A DNA stretch of 18,192 nucleotides from the NCBI GenBank assembly GCA_964533945.1, contig CAZHPA010000038.1:1-18192 (forward strand), given 5' to 3'. Source of the stretch: CAZHPA01 sp964533945 (GTDB taxonomy: Bacteria; Bacillota; Clostridia; Lachnospirales; WRBF01). Shown here in pieces: positions 1 to 7,149 of this stretch. The first letter of the stretch is position 1, and every line of letters starts with the position of its first letter. Both the position numbers and the translations under genes were made by a program. The notes under the pieces were generated by a model, which worked only from the letters and a program-made list of their open reading frames with translations, was not told where the DNA came from and did not search any database.

Positions 1-76
1 GGAGGTTATAATATCATGTCATTTAATTAATGTCAAGGGGAAATTAAAAAATAATAGTGAAAAAAAATTGAAGTTA

Positions 77-85
77 TGTTAAAAT
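77..85 (+). promoter_or_regulatory. Possible extended -10 promoter for pyrB
   Basis: The sequence TGTTAAAAT has the form TG-n-TAAAAT, an extended -10 element, and lies about 70 nt before the pyrB start. No good -35 box lies 17 nt upstream, so the call rests on the extended -10 alone. A TTGAAG at 68-73 overlaps the wrong spacing. In such AT-rich DNA a chance match is quite possible. Confidence 0.3.
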
Positions 86-93
86 TATATAAG

Positions 94-120
94 TTAGCGT
101 TAAAAAGCTTTTTTAACTAA
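94..120 (+). other. Imperfect inverted repeat in the pyrB leader
   Basis: TTAG at 94-97 pairs with CTAA at 117-120. Inside them TTAAAAA at 100-106 pairs with TTTTTAA at 110-116, giving a hairpin-capable element interrupted by an unpaired CG. It would lie just after the transcription start if the extended -10 at 77-85 is real. No run of T follows, so it is not a standard terminator. I see no PyrR-binding loop sequence. It could be a leader structure or simply AT-rich symmetry. Confidence 0.3.
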
Positions 121-157
121 AAATACAGCTTTAACCATAAAATAAGGAGGTACTCTG

Positions 158-1072
158 TTGAAGCATATTATCGACCCTATGGATTTATCTATAGAAGAAA
201 TTTATGAACTGCTTGAATTATCCATAGATATTATCGAAAATACAGCAAAATACAGCAAAATGTGCGATGGAAAGATTTTAGCAACATTATTTTACGAACC
301 AAGCACAAGAACACGCCTAAGTTTTGAATCGGCAATGCTTTCTTTAGGAGGAAGTGTTTTAGGCTTTTCAACTGCCGACTCAAGTTCTGCTGCAAAAGGC
401 GAAAGTGTTGCAGATACTATAAGAACTGTTAGCTGCTATGCCGATATTTGCGCCATGCGCCACCCAAAGGAAGGCTCTGCACTTGTTGCCTCCAATTATT
501 CAACCATACCCGTTATAAATGCAGGTGATGGAGGACATCAACACCCAACGCAAACATTAACAGACCTTTTAACTATATTTTGCGTCAAAAAGAAGCTTAA
601 TAATTTAAGTGTTGGGCTTTGTGGAGATTTAAAATTCGGAAGAACAGTTCATTCTTTAATTAAATCTTTAACACGCTATGAAGGCAATAAATTTATACTT
701 GTTTCGCCAAACGAGCTAAAAATTCCTTCATATATAAGGAATGAAATTCTGCTAAAAACAAACAGCAGTTTCGTGGAAGTTGAAGACTTGGAAAGTAATA
801 TTTGCAACATGGATATTTTATATATGACAAGAGTGCAAAAGGAAAGATTTTTTAACGAGGAAGACTATGTCCGCCTAAAAGATAGCTATATTTTGGACAA
901 GCCAAAATTAAAAAACGCTAAGCCAGACCTTTCAATACTTCATCCACTTCCCCGTGTTAATGAAATTTCCGTTGAAGTGGACAGCGACCCTAGAGCTTTA
1001 TATTTCCAGCAAGCAAAATATGGCAAATTTGTTAGAATGGCTTTAATATTGAAATTGCTAAAATTAGTTTAA
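158..1072 (+). CDS. pyrB: Aspartate carbamoyltransferase, catalytic subunit
   Basis: This enzyme makes N-carbamoyl-aspartate from carbamoyl phosphate and aspartate, the committed step of pyrimidine synthesis, in the cytoplasm. The 304-residue length is normal for the catalytic chain. Visible motifs are the carbamoyl-phosphate loop S-T-R-T-R at residues 49-53, the active-site lysine K80 in S-S-A-A-K-G-E-S, H-P-T-Q-T at 129-133 and H-P-L-P-R at 262-266. The start is TTG at 158, chosen because AAGGAGG at 144-150 sits 7 nt upstream. The regulatory chain pyrI follows after 44 nt, so the product should assemble as the allosteric catalytic/regulatory holoenzyme rather than as free trimers. The identification is secure. 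Confidence 0.97.
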   Translation: MKHIIDPMDLSIEEIYELLELSIDIIENTAKYSKMCDGKILATLFYEPSTRTRLSFESAMLSLGGSVLGFSTADSSSAAKGESVADTIRTVSCYADICAMRHPKEGSALVASNYSTIPVINAGDGGHQHPTQTLTDLLTIFCVKKKLNNLSVGLCGDLKFGRTVHSLIKSLTRYEGNKFILVSPNELKIPSYIRNEILLKTNSSFVEVEDLESNICNMDILYMTRVQKERFFNEEDYVRLKDSYILDKPKLKNAKPDLSILHPLPRVNEISVEVDSDPRALYFQQAKYGKFVRMALILKLLKLV

Positions 1073-1116
1073 GTTAATTTAAAATAGAAAAATTAAAAAG
1101 GAAGGCGATATAAAAC

Positions 1117-1542
1117 GTGCTAAGTATTGATAGCATTTCAAAGGGCGTTGTTATAGACCATATAAAAGCTGGAAAAAGCATGGAAATATACAAATATTTA
1201 AACCTTGAACAGCTTGAATGCCCTGTTGCAATTATCAAAAATGTTAAAAGCGTTAAATGCGGCAAAAAAGATATTATTAAGATTGAAAACAACATCGACA
1301 TAGACCTTGACGTTTTAGGCTATTTAGACCCAACAATCACTATTAACATAATTGAAAACGGCATAATAAAGCGAAAAGAAACACTTTCTTTGCCCGAAAA
1401 AATTACAAACGTTGTTAAATGCAAAAATCCACGTTGCATAACTTCAATAGAACAAGAAATTGCCCATATTTTCAAGCTTTGTGATAGCAAACATGGTGTT
1501 TATAGATGCATTTATTGCGAGGAAGCTGCTAAAAGGAACTGA
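1117..1542 (+). CDS. pyrI: Aspartate carbamoyltransferase, regulatory subunit
   Basis: This subunit binds nucleotide effectors and, through a zinc domain, holds catalytic trimers together to give feedback-controlled aspartate transcarbamoylase. It has 141 residues, slightly shorter than the enterobacterial chain. The C-terminal zinc site is visible as C102-x4-C107 and C131-x2-C134, with one extra cysteine at 122. The N-terminal allosteric domain occupies roughly residues 1-97. The GTG start at 1117 follows an AAGGAAGG-like ribosome binding site. The stop at 1540-1542 is only 4 nt from the next start, so translation of the deacetylase gene is probably coupled to this one. The pairing with pyrB confirms the call. 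Confidence 0.95.
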   Translation: MLSIDSISKGVVIDHIKAGKSMEIYKYLNLEQLECPVAIIKNVKSVKCGKKDIIKIENNIDIDLDVLGYLDPTITINIIENGIIKRKETLSLPEKITNVVKCKNPRCITSIEQEIAHIFKLCDSKHGVYRCIYCEEAAKRN

Positions 1543-1546
1543 TTAT

Positions 1547-2815
1547 ATGCGTAAACTTATACTGATTTTATTAATTGCTTCAACAGCTTCGTCACTTTAC
1601 GGTTGTAAATCCGGAATAAAACCAAGCACTTCTTCCAATTCAACCGTTAACGATGAAGCTATAGCAAAAAACGAAACAAAAGAACCAGAACAGGCAGAAA
1701 ATAGCAAAGATTTAGAAGAATCAAAAGAACACAAAACACCAGAACCAACAAAGCAACCCGAAACACCTAATTCCTCTAATTCTTTAAAACAAGAATTAAA
1801 ACAAGAATCAGAAGAAGAAAAGCAGGAAAAAATAGAACAGCCGGAACAACCCAAGCAACAAATTCAAACAGAAATTAAGCAAGAACAAAAGCCAGAAGTG
1901 TCGGAGCCAACTGAAACGTTGCCTTTAGAAAAAGAAAATGAAGCTGTATTAAAAGAAGAAAAAGAGGAAATAGAAAAAGTAGAAGAAGTGGAAAAAGTAG
2001 AAGAAAAAGAAGAAACGGAAAAGATAGAAGAAGTAAAAGAAACAAAAAATGAATTGGTAGATGCAATGCCAAAGGATGTAAAAGACCCATATTTTGATAA
2101 TTACGGCAGCGGAAAAGATGCTAAAGGCAATTTGTCGAATAAAAAACTTAGCTGGTATTTTAACAAAAATACCAATCACCAGCCCCCAGCAGCCCAAAAG
2201 GAATTTGACATTAGGCAGTATGACGGGTACTATTTGGGAGATATAGAAAATAAAATAGTATACTTAACATTCGACGAAGGATATGAAAACGGCAATACAG
2301 AGAAAATTTTAGACGTTTTAAAAGAAAAAGGGGTTAAAGCAACTTTTTTTGTAACTAAGTCTTATATTAAAGCAAATGTAGAGCTTATTAAACGAATGGT
2401 TGAAGAAGAACACATTGTTGGCAATCATTCTGTAACACACAAAAGTTTTCCAGACTTAAAAGACGAAGAAATTACTTCAGAGCTTGAAGATACAGCCGAA
2501 TTTTTTAAGGAAACAACAGGAAAAGAAATGCCTAAAGTATTTAGACCCCCCATGGGAGAATATAGCGCAAGAACTTTAAGCTTGGCGAAAAGCTTAGGCT
2601 ACAAAACAATATTTTGGAGCTTTGCATATAAAGATTGGCTTGTTGACGAACAGCCTGGTAAAGATGTTGCCTATAAAACCGTTATGGATAATTTGCATAG
2701 CGGAAGCATTATGTTGCTGCACCCCGTTTCAACTTCAAATGCCGAAGCTTTGCCCGATATTATAGACTCTATTAAAAAAGCAGGGTTTAAATTTGGAAGT
2801 CTAAACGACCTATAA
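1547..2815 (+). CDS. PdaA-like polysaccharide deacetylase lipoprotein
   Basis: This is a predicted membrane-anchored carbohydrate esterase 4 enzyme acting on peptidoglycan amino sugars outside the cell. The 422-residue protein has an N-terminal lipoprotein signal ending L-Y-G-C, with C20 as the lipidated residue. A highly charged E/K/P/Q-rich linker covers residues 25-170, followed by a NodB-type domain at about 235-422. Motifs are T-F-D-E-G-Y-E-N-G at 241-249, H294/H298 in N-H-S-V-T-H, R-P-P-M-G-E-Y-S at 333-340 and L-H-P-V-S at 391-395. The second acid of the usual F-D-D-G is Glu; B. subtilis PdaA, whose whole domain this resembles, has Asn there. The ATG at 1547 is preferred over one at 1460 because it gives the signal peptide directly and has AAAAGGA at 1531-1537. 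PdaA acts on muramic acid residues; that specificity here is inferred. Confidence 0.88.
   Translation: MRKLILILLIASTASSLYGCKSGIKPSTSSNSTVNDEAIAKNETKEPEQAENSKDLEESKEHKTPEPTKQPETPNSSNSLKQELKQESEEEKQEKIEQPEQPKQQIQTEIKQEQKPEVSEPTETLPLEKENEAVLKEEKEEIEKVEEVEKVEEKEETEKIEEVKETKNELVDAMPKDVKDPYFDNYGSGKDAKGNLSNKKLSWYFNKNTNHQPPAAQKEFDIRQYDGYYLGDIENKIVYLTFDEGYENGNTEKILDVLKEKGVKATFFVTKSYIKANVELIKRMVEEEHIVGNHSVTHKSFPDLKDEEITSELEDTAEFFKETTGKEMPKVFRPPMGEYSARTLSLAKSLGYKTIFWSFAYKDWLVDEQPGKDVAYKTVMDNLHSGSIMLLHPVSTSNAEALPDIIDSIKKAGFKFGSLNDL
1928..2050 (+). repeat. Lys/Glu-rich imperfect minisatellite within the deacetylase gene
   Basis: Codons for residues about 128-168 of the lipoprotein are nearly all GAA, AAA and GTA, giving tandem degenerate units such as E-K-V-E-E-V-E-K-V-E-E-K-E-E. 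The strand is almost purely A and G. Such tracts change length easily by replication slippage. The protein segment should be a long charged helix or a disordered spacer between the lipid anchor and the catalytic domain. It also creates long phenylalanine/leucine-rich open frames on the other strand that are not genes. Confidence 0.75.
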
Positions 2816-2841
2816 AAATTAAAGATATTTTGGAGGAAGCT

Positions 2842-4236
2842 ATGTTAAAACTAGACTATAACAATATGATGAGCGAATTTGTCGGAAGTCAAGGAATTGA
2901 ATTAGCCGACATTGAAAAAATAGCAGATAAAATAGAAGCTGCAAAAAAAGCAATGGTAACTAAACGTGATGAAAAAATGGCATGGAGAAGCTTACCATAT
3001 AATCAAAACGAAATTGTAGAAGAAATATTATCATACGTTGCAGAAGTTAAGGATGATTTTGATGCATTCGTTGTTTTAGGCATAGGTGGTTCTGCTTTAG
3101 GCCCAATAGCTGTTCAGCAAGCAATAAATCACCCATACTACAACGAACTTTCAAGAGAAAAAAGAGGCGGTTACCCAAAGCTTTACGTTGCAGATAACGT
3201 AGACCCCGAACGCCTTGTGTATTTATTCGACACAATAGACATTAAAAAGTCGTTATTTAACGTTGTTTCAAAATCCGGCAGCACATCTGAAACAATGTCT
3301 CAATTTATGATTATTAAACAAATGCTTGAACAACAATTGGGCAAGGAAGAAGCTAAAAAGCATATAGTTTGCACAACAGACAAAGTAAACGGCAATTTAA
3401 TTAAAATTTCAAAAGAAGAAGGCTATAAAACATTTTATATTCCTTCAGGCGTTGGCGGGCGCTTTTCCGAACTAACACCTGTTGGCTTGCTTCCGGCTGC
3501 GTTCTGCGGAATAGACATTAAAAAAATGTTAAGCGGTGCCGCATATATGGATGAAATATGCAAAAACGACGACATATATAAAAATCCAGCTTATATGTAC
3601 GCAACGTTAAACTACATTGCAATGGAAAAAGGCAAGCCAATGTGCGTTATGATGCCATATGCCGATTCTTTAAAATTTATTTCAGACTGGTACGCTCAGC
3701 TTTGGGCTGAATCTTTGGGCAAAAAGCATGATGTTAACGGCAGCGTTGTTAATGTTGGGCCAACACCTGTTAAAGCTCTTGGTGTAACAGACCAACATTC
3801 GCAAGTTCAGTTATATACAGAAGGCCCATACGACAAAATTATTGTTATTTTAGGCGTTGACAATTATAAAGAAGAAATAGAAATTCCAAAAATTTATCAA
3901 GACATACCTTCTTTGGGCTTTTTGGGCGGCGTTTCGCAAAGCACACTAATTAAATATGAACAAATGGCAACTGAATATGCCCTTCTTAAAAGTGGCAAAA
4001 TGAATATGACAATAACACTTTCAGAAGTTAATGAACACACACTTGGACAATTGTTATATTTATTCGAAGTTGCAACAGGCTTTGCAGGGGAACTTATGAA
4101 CATAAATGCTTTCGACCAACCAGGCGTTGAAGAAGGCAAAAACGCAACATACGCTCTTTTTGGCAGACCGGGCTATGAAGAAAAGAAAAAAGAACTTGAT
4201 AATATGCCTAAAAAAAGCGAAAGATATATTATATAA
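2842..4236 (+). CDS. pgi: Glucose-6-phosphate isomerase
   Basis: This cytoplasmic enzyme interconverts glucose-6-phosphate and fructose-6-phosphate in glycolysis and gluconeogenesis. The 464-residue length fits the shorter Firmicutes-type enzyme. Sugar-phosphate isomerase motifs are clear: L-G-I-G-G-S-A-L-G-P near residue 78, S-K-S-G-S-T-S-E-T near 145, G-G-R-F-S-E-L near 208, and T-D-Q-H-S-Q near 315. ATG at 2842 is chosen over a TTG at 2830 because GGAGGA at 2832-2837 is well placed for it and the in-frame TTG lies ahead of that site. It follows the deacetylase gene by 26 nt with no terminator between them, so it is probably the last gene of the pyrBI-led transcript. No terminator is visible after it either. 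Confidence 0.96.
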   Translation: MLKLDYNNMMSEFVGSQGIELADIEKIADKIEAAKKAMVTKRDEKMAWRSLPYNQNEIVEEILSYVAEVKDDFDAFVVLGIGGSALGPIAVQQAINHPYYNELSREKRGGYPKLYVADNVDPERLVYLFDTIDIKKSLFNVVSKSGSTSETMSQFMIIKQMLEQQLGKEEAKKHIVCTTDKVNGNLIKISKEEGYKTFYIPSGVGGRFSELTPVGLLPAAFCGIDIKKMLSGAAYMDEICKNDDIYKNPAYMYATLNYIAMEKGKPMCVMMPYADSLKFISDWYAQLWAESLGKKHDVNGSVVNVGPTPVKALGVTDQHSQVQLYTEGPYDKIIVILGVDNYKEEIEIPKIYQDIPSLGFLGGVSQSTLIKYEQMATEYALLKSGKMNMTITLSEVNEHTLGQLLYLFEVATGFAGELMNINAFDQPGVEEGKNATYALFGRPGYEEKKKELDNMPKKSERYII

Positions 4237-4244
4237 TAAAAAAG

Positions 4245-4273
4245 TAGACTTTATGAAAATTTTGCTATATAAT
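4245..4273 (+). promoter_or_regulatory. Promoter of the ATP synthase operon
   Basis: TAGACT at 4245-4250 and a perfect TATAAT at 4268-4273 are separated by exactly 17 nt, a good vegetative-sigma promoter 9 nt past the pgi stop. The -35 matches TTGACA in four of six positions. Transcription would begin near 4280, at the foot of the leader hairpin. Confidence 0.65.
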
Positions 4274-4276
4274 CTT

Positions 4277-4317
4277 TTTGGCAGGCATTTTAATTTGTTT
4301 AATAAATGCTTGCCAAA
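4277..4317 (+). promoter_or_regulatory. 14-bp stem-loop in the ATP synthase operon leader
   Basis: TTTGGCAGGCATTT (4277-4290) pairs with AAATGCTTGCCAAA (4304-4317) over 14 positions, with one G-T wobble and a 13-nt loop. It starts almost at the predicted transcript 5' end and ends 23 nt before the atpZ start. No T-run follows, so it does not look like a pgi terminator. It may be a 5' stabilising structure, a regulatory leader or an operator. Confidence 0.6.
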
Positions 4318-4340
4318 TTCCAATAATAATGGTGAAAGCT

Positions 4341-4589
4341 ATGCAAAATTCTAAACAGCCTAAACAATCGGGCGAAATTAAAAAAACAGGCAAAACAACA
4401 ATACCGCAAGCTTTAAGCTTAATAACTCAAATAGGAATTAATATGACAGTTACAGTTGGCGGTTGCATTTTGCTTGGAAAATATTTAGATGATTTTTTTA
4501 GCACATCGCCGTGGCTGCTTTTGGTTTTTACTGTATTAGGTGTTTTGGCAGCTTTTAGAAATTTATTTCACATGACAAAGGGAAGATAA
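4341..4589 (+). CDS. atpZ: AtpZ/AtpI-family ATP synthase assembly membrane protein
   Basis: This is an 82-residue protein with a hydrophilic Lys/Gln-rich head (about 1-27) and two membrane segments at roughly 28-48 and 53-72, separated by G-K-Y-L-D-D-F. That layout is characteristic of the small AtpZ/ATPase_gene1 family found first in many Clostridia atp operons. Members are associated with assembly of the c-ring or with ion access, but the precise role is not settled. The start at 4341 is chosen because TGGTGA at 4330-4335 is correctly spaced. Longer starts at 4278 and 4329 would read from the leader hairpin or lack a ribosome binding site. atpI follows after 24 nt. Confidence 0.75.
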   Translation: MQNSKQPKQSGEIKKTGKTTIPQALSLITQIGINMTVTVGGCILLGKYLDDFFSTSPWLLLVFTVLGVLAAFRNLFHMTKGR

Positions 4590-4613
4590 CAGCTAAGAAC
4601 GAGGTGGTATAAT

Positions 4614-5006
4614 TTGAAAAACATCTCAGAAACGGCAAAAAAAATGATGCTTATGTCAATGGCATTTTCGTTGCTTGCTTTTATAATTGGCATTTTTGCA
4701 TTGGGAAGCACAAGCAAAATTTTGCCATATGCTCTAGGCATTGCACTGGGTGTTACGTTTGCTGTTTTAAAAGTTGTTTTGCTTGAAAGAACAGTTAAAA
4801 AAACTGTTGATTTAGATTCAAAAACAGCAACAGACCTTGCAAGACTTAATTATTTTTTTAGGTATTTGCTAACAGGAGCTGTTTTGGCGTTTGCCGCAAC
4901 AAATAAAAGCTTTAGTTTGCTTGGAACTATTATCGGTATAATGTCGCTTCAGGCGGCAGCATATACAATTGGCTTTATGCAAAACAAGAAAGGAGGAGAA
5001 AAATGA
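4614..5006 (+). CDS. atpI: ATP synthase subunit I (AtpI-type membrane protein)
   Basis: This is a 130-residue, largely hydrophobic protein with about four membrane segments (near 12-32, 36-54, 78-97 and 100-121). Its size, topology and place directly before atpB fit the AtpI family, accessory proteins that help assemble the c-ring. Sequence in this family is poorly conserved, so the name rests mainly on topology and context. The TTG start at 4614 follows GAGGTGG at 4601-4607. Its last 4 nt overlap the atpB start in an ATGA arrangement, and the AAAGGAGG driving atpB lies inside its final codons, implying coupled translation. Confidence 0.75.
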   Translation: MKNISETAKKMMLMSMAFSLLAFIIGIFALGSTSKILPYALGIALGVTFAVLKVVLLERTVKKTVDLDSKTATDLARLNYFFRYLLTGAVLAFAATNKSFSLLGTIIGIMSLQAAAYTIGFMQNKKGGEK

Positions 5007-5683
5007 ATTTTGGCATTAAGTTTTACGAAGCGTTTGAAATAGGCGGTGTTCCATTTTGGTTTACAGAAACAATTTTTAACACGTGGATAATAATGGCTAT
5101 TTTAATTATTTTTGCCCTTATAGTTCGCTCTAAATTAAACAGCTTCAAAGAAACTCCAACAGGGCTTCAAAATTTTGTTGAGCTAATCGTTGAAACTATG
5201 GATAGCTTTACCAAAGCAAACATGGGAGAAGAACAAGCGTATTTTGGCAATTGGTTTTTTGGACTTTTTTGCTTAATATTGCTTTCAAATTTAGCCGGGC
5301 TTTTTGGCTTTCGCCCCCCGACAGCAGACATTTCAACGACGGCGGCTTTTGGAATTAGCACATTTTTCTTAATTCACTTTATGGGGATAACAAAAGGAAA
5401 AGCTGAATATTTCAAAGACTATTTTCGCCCAATACCAATTCTTTTTCCCATAAACTTAATCGGCGAAATTGCAACACCTATTTCTTTAAGCTTCCGTCTT
5501 TTCGGAAACCTTTTAGCCGGTGTAATAATTATGGGCATGATTTATGCTTTGTTTCCAATTTTTCTTAAGATAGGCGTTCCGGCAGTTTTGCACGTTTATT
5601 TCGACGTATTTTCAGGCTGTCTTCAATCGTTTATTTTTGTTATACTTAGCATGACATTTATTAAGGGCAAAATCCCTTCTTAA
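5003..5683 (+). CDS. atpB: F-type ATP synthase subunit a
   Basis: This is the stator membrane subunit that forms the two ion half-channels against the c-ring. The 226-residue protein has about five to six hydrophobic segments. The essential arginine is R165 in S-F-R-L-F-G-N-L-L-A-G, the most conserved helix of the family. Upstream, S-N-L-A-G-L-F-G-F-R-P-P-T near 95-107 is the other typical block. It overlaps atpI by 4 nt and has a strong AAAGGAGGAG ribosome binding site. A 69-nt gap then leads to atpE. Confidence 0.96.
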   Translation: MNFGIKFYEAFEIGGVPFWFTETIFNTWIIMAILIIFALIVRSKLNSFKETPTGLQNFVELIVETMDSFTKANMGEEQAYFGNWFFGLFCLILLSNLAGLFGFRPPTADISTTAAFGISTFFLIHFMGITKGKAEYFKDYFRPIPILFPINLIGEIATPISLSFRLFGNLLAGVIIMGMIYALFPIFLKIGVPAVLHVYFDVFSGCLQSFIFVILSMTFIKGKIPS

Positions 5684-5752
5684 ATATAGCAATATAGTAA
5701 AAAAACCAAAAAAATAACTTAAACAAATTAAAATTTCAAGGAGGAATTATCA

Positions 5753-6025
5753 ATGGAACAAATTACATCTCAAGCTTTTGTATTAGGCTGTTCCGCAATA
5801 GGAGCAGGGCTTGCCGTTATAGCCGGGGTTGGTCCGGGGGTTGGTCAAGGATATGCAGCCGGAAAAGGTGCAGAAGCCGTTGGACGCCAACCGGAAGCCA
5901 GAGATACAATTATGTCTACTATGCTTGTTGGTGCTGCCGTTGCCGAAACAACAGGGCTTTATGGTCTTATCGTTGCTATGATTTTGTTGTTTGCTAATCC
6001 TTTAGTTTCTCAATTACCTAAATAG
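5753..6025 (+). CDS. atpE: F-type ATP synthase subunit c, sodium-type signature
   Basis: This is the c-ring rotor subunit, a two-helix hairpin of 90 residues. The polar loop A-x-G-R-Q-P-E-A is at about 42-49. The ion-binding glutamate is E65. Q32, V63, E65, T66, T67 and Y70 coincide with the positions that coordinate Na+ in the Ilyobacter tartaricus ring, where residue 66 is Ser and the numbering matches without gaps. This supports Na+ coupling, although protons can be used by such rings when Na+ is scarce. An unusually strong AAGGAGG (5739-5745) precedes the ATG, fitting the need for many copies of c per complex. Confidence 0.97.
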   Translation: MEQITSQAFVLGCSAIGAGLAVIAGVGPGVGQGYAAGKGAEAVGRQPEARDTIMSTMLVGAAVAETTGLYGLIVAMILLFANPLVSQLPK

Positions 6026-6056
6026 GAAATAAGGAACAGAAAGGAGGAGAAGCTCC

Positions 6057-6572
6057 ATGGATAGAATTTTAGCATTCGACCTTCCAATGCTAACAGGCTT
6101 GGCATTGCAATTACTTAACACATTAATACTTTGCGGTGCGCTTTCATGGCTTTTATATAAACCCGTTTTAAAATTTATGAAAAACCGTACCGATAGAATT
6201 AGCAACCAAATAACGTCGGCGGAACAAAACTTAGAGCAATCGGAAAAATTAAAAGAAACATACGAACAAAAGCTTAAAGAAATAGATAAGGAACGCTTGG
6301 CAATTTTAGAAGATGCAAGAAAACGCGCTATTGAAAAAGAAACTCAAATTATAAACGATGCAAAAGCAGAAGCCGAAACAATTAGAAATCGTGCTGCGCT
6401 TGAAATTGAACGCGAACAACAAAAAGTTAAAGACCAAATTAAAACACAAATGGTTGAAATATCAGCACTTATGGCAAGCAACTATATTAAAACAAATCTA
6501 GATACAAAAACAGGCAACAAATTGATAGACCAAGCCATTTCAGAGTTGGAGGGAGTTAAATGGCTCAGTTAA
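6057..6572 (+). CDS. atpF: F-type ATP synthase subunit b
   Basis: This is the peripheral stalk subunit. One N-terminal membrane helix (about residues 13-33) is followed by the usual basic turn K-P-V-L-K-F-M-K-N-R and then a long charged helix to the C terminus that dimerises and holds subunit delta. The length of 171 residues is standard. The ATG at 6057 follows AAAGGAGGAGAAG. Its last 13 nt overlap the start of atpH, whose GGAGGGAG ribosome binding site is inside this gene, so the two are translationally coupled. A single b gene means a homodimeric stalk. Confidence 0.95.
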   Translation: MDRILAFDLPMLTGLALQLLNTLILCGALSWLLYKPVLKFMKNRTDRISNQITSAEQNLEQSEKLKETYEQKLKEIDKERLAILEDARKRAIEKETQIINDAKAEAETIRNRAALEIEREQQKVKDQIKTQMVEISALMASNYIKTNLDTKTGNKLIDQAISELEGVKWLS

Positions 6573-7105
6573 TTGAAAAGCGATATGCAAGAGCATTGTT
6601 TGAATTGGCAATTTCCGAAAATTCCCTCGACCAAATGGAACAAGAAGCAAAACTAATGCTTGAAGCTTTTAAATGCGACAATGAGTTTGTATCTGTTATA
6701 ACGCACCCTCAAGTAACGTTTTCAGAAAAAATTTCGCTTATAGAAAGTATTTTTAAAGGCAACGTTTCTGATGATTTAATTGGCTTGTTTTACGTTATGT
6801 TTAAAAAGAATAGAGAAGCGCAAGCTTTAAGCGTGCTTGAACAGTTTTTAAAAAACGTTATGGAACACAAAAGAATAGTTATTGCAGAAATTTTTTCGGC
6901 AATAGAATTAACGGAAAACCAAATTAGACAAATTTCCGAAAAGCTTTCAAAAAATTTAAACAAAACAGTCGAAGCGGTTGTAAATGTTGACCCAACGCTT
7001 ATAGGCGGGCTTAGAATTTTAGTTGACGGGCATATTATAGACAACAGCATAAAAGCACAGCTTGAGGCTATGAAAAAAAGCCTTTTAGAACTGCAGTTGG
7101 CGTAA
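6560..7105 (+). CDS. atpH: F-type ATP synthase subunit delta
   Basis: This subunit links the peripheral stalk to the top of the F1 head. The protein has 181 residues, with the N-terminal helical bundle starting L-I-E-K-R-Y-A-R-A-L-F-E-L-A, typical of the family, and the C-terminal block D-P-T-L-I-G-G-L-R-I-L-V-D-G near 145-158, the family signature. It overlaps atpF by 13 nt and precedes atpA by 44 nt. The start at 6560 is supported by GGAGGGAG at 6548-6555. Confidence 0.96.
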   Translation: MAQLIEKRYARALFELAISENSLDQMEQEAKLMLEAFKCDNEFVSVITHPQVTFSEKISLIESIFKGNVSDDLIGLFYVMFKKNREAQALSVLEQFLKNVMEHKRIVIAEIFSAIELTENQIRQISEKLSKNLNKTVEAVVNVDPTLIGGLRILVDGHIIDNSIKAQLEAMKKSLLELQLA

Positions 7106-7149
7106 ATCGGCTTGTTAAATGCTAATTTAAAAGGAAGTGAAACGCAAAA

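Noticed and set aside
2..82. Frame open from the left edge to a stop at 80-82, possibly the end of an upstream gene
   Set aside because: Twenty-six codons of low-complexity AT-rich sequence cannot be told from chance. Another frame ends at 28-30 and fits as well.
1949..2197. Open frame on - that would encode a phenylalanine-rich hydrophobic protein
   Set aside because: It is the complement of the purine-only Glu/Lys tract of the deacetylase gene. It has no ribosome binding site and no sensible protein pattern.
4106..4354. 82-codon open frame on + overlapping the end of pgi
   Set aside because: It overlaps pgi in another frame, crosses the atp promoter and leader hairpin, and encodes a composition with no recognisable features.
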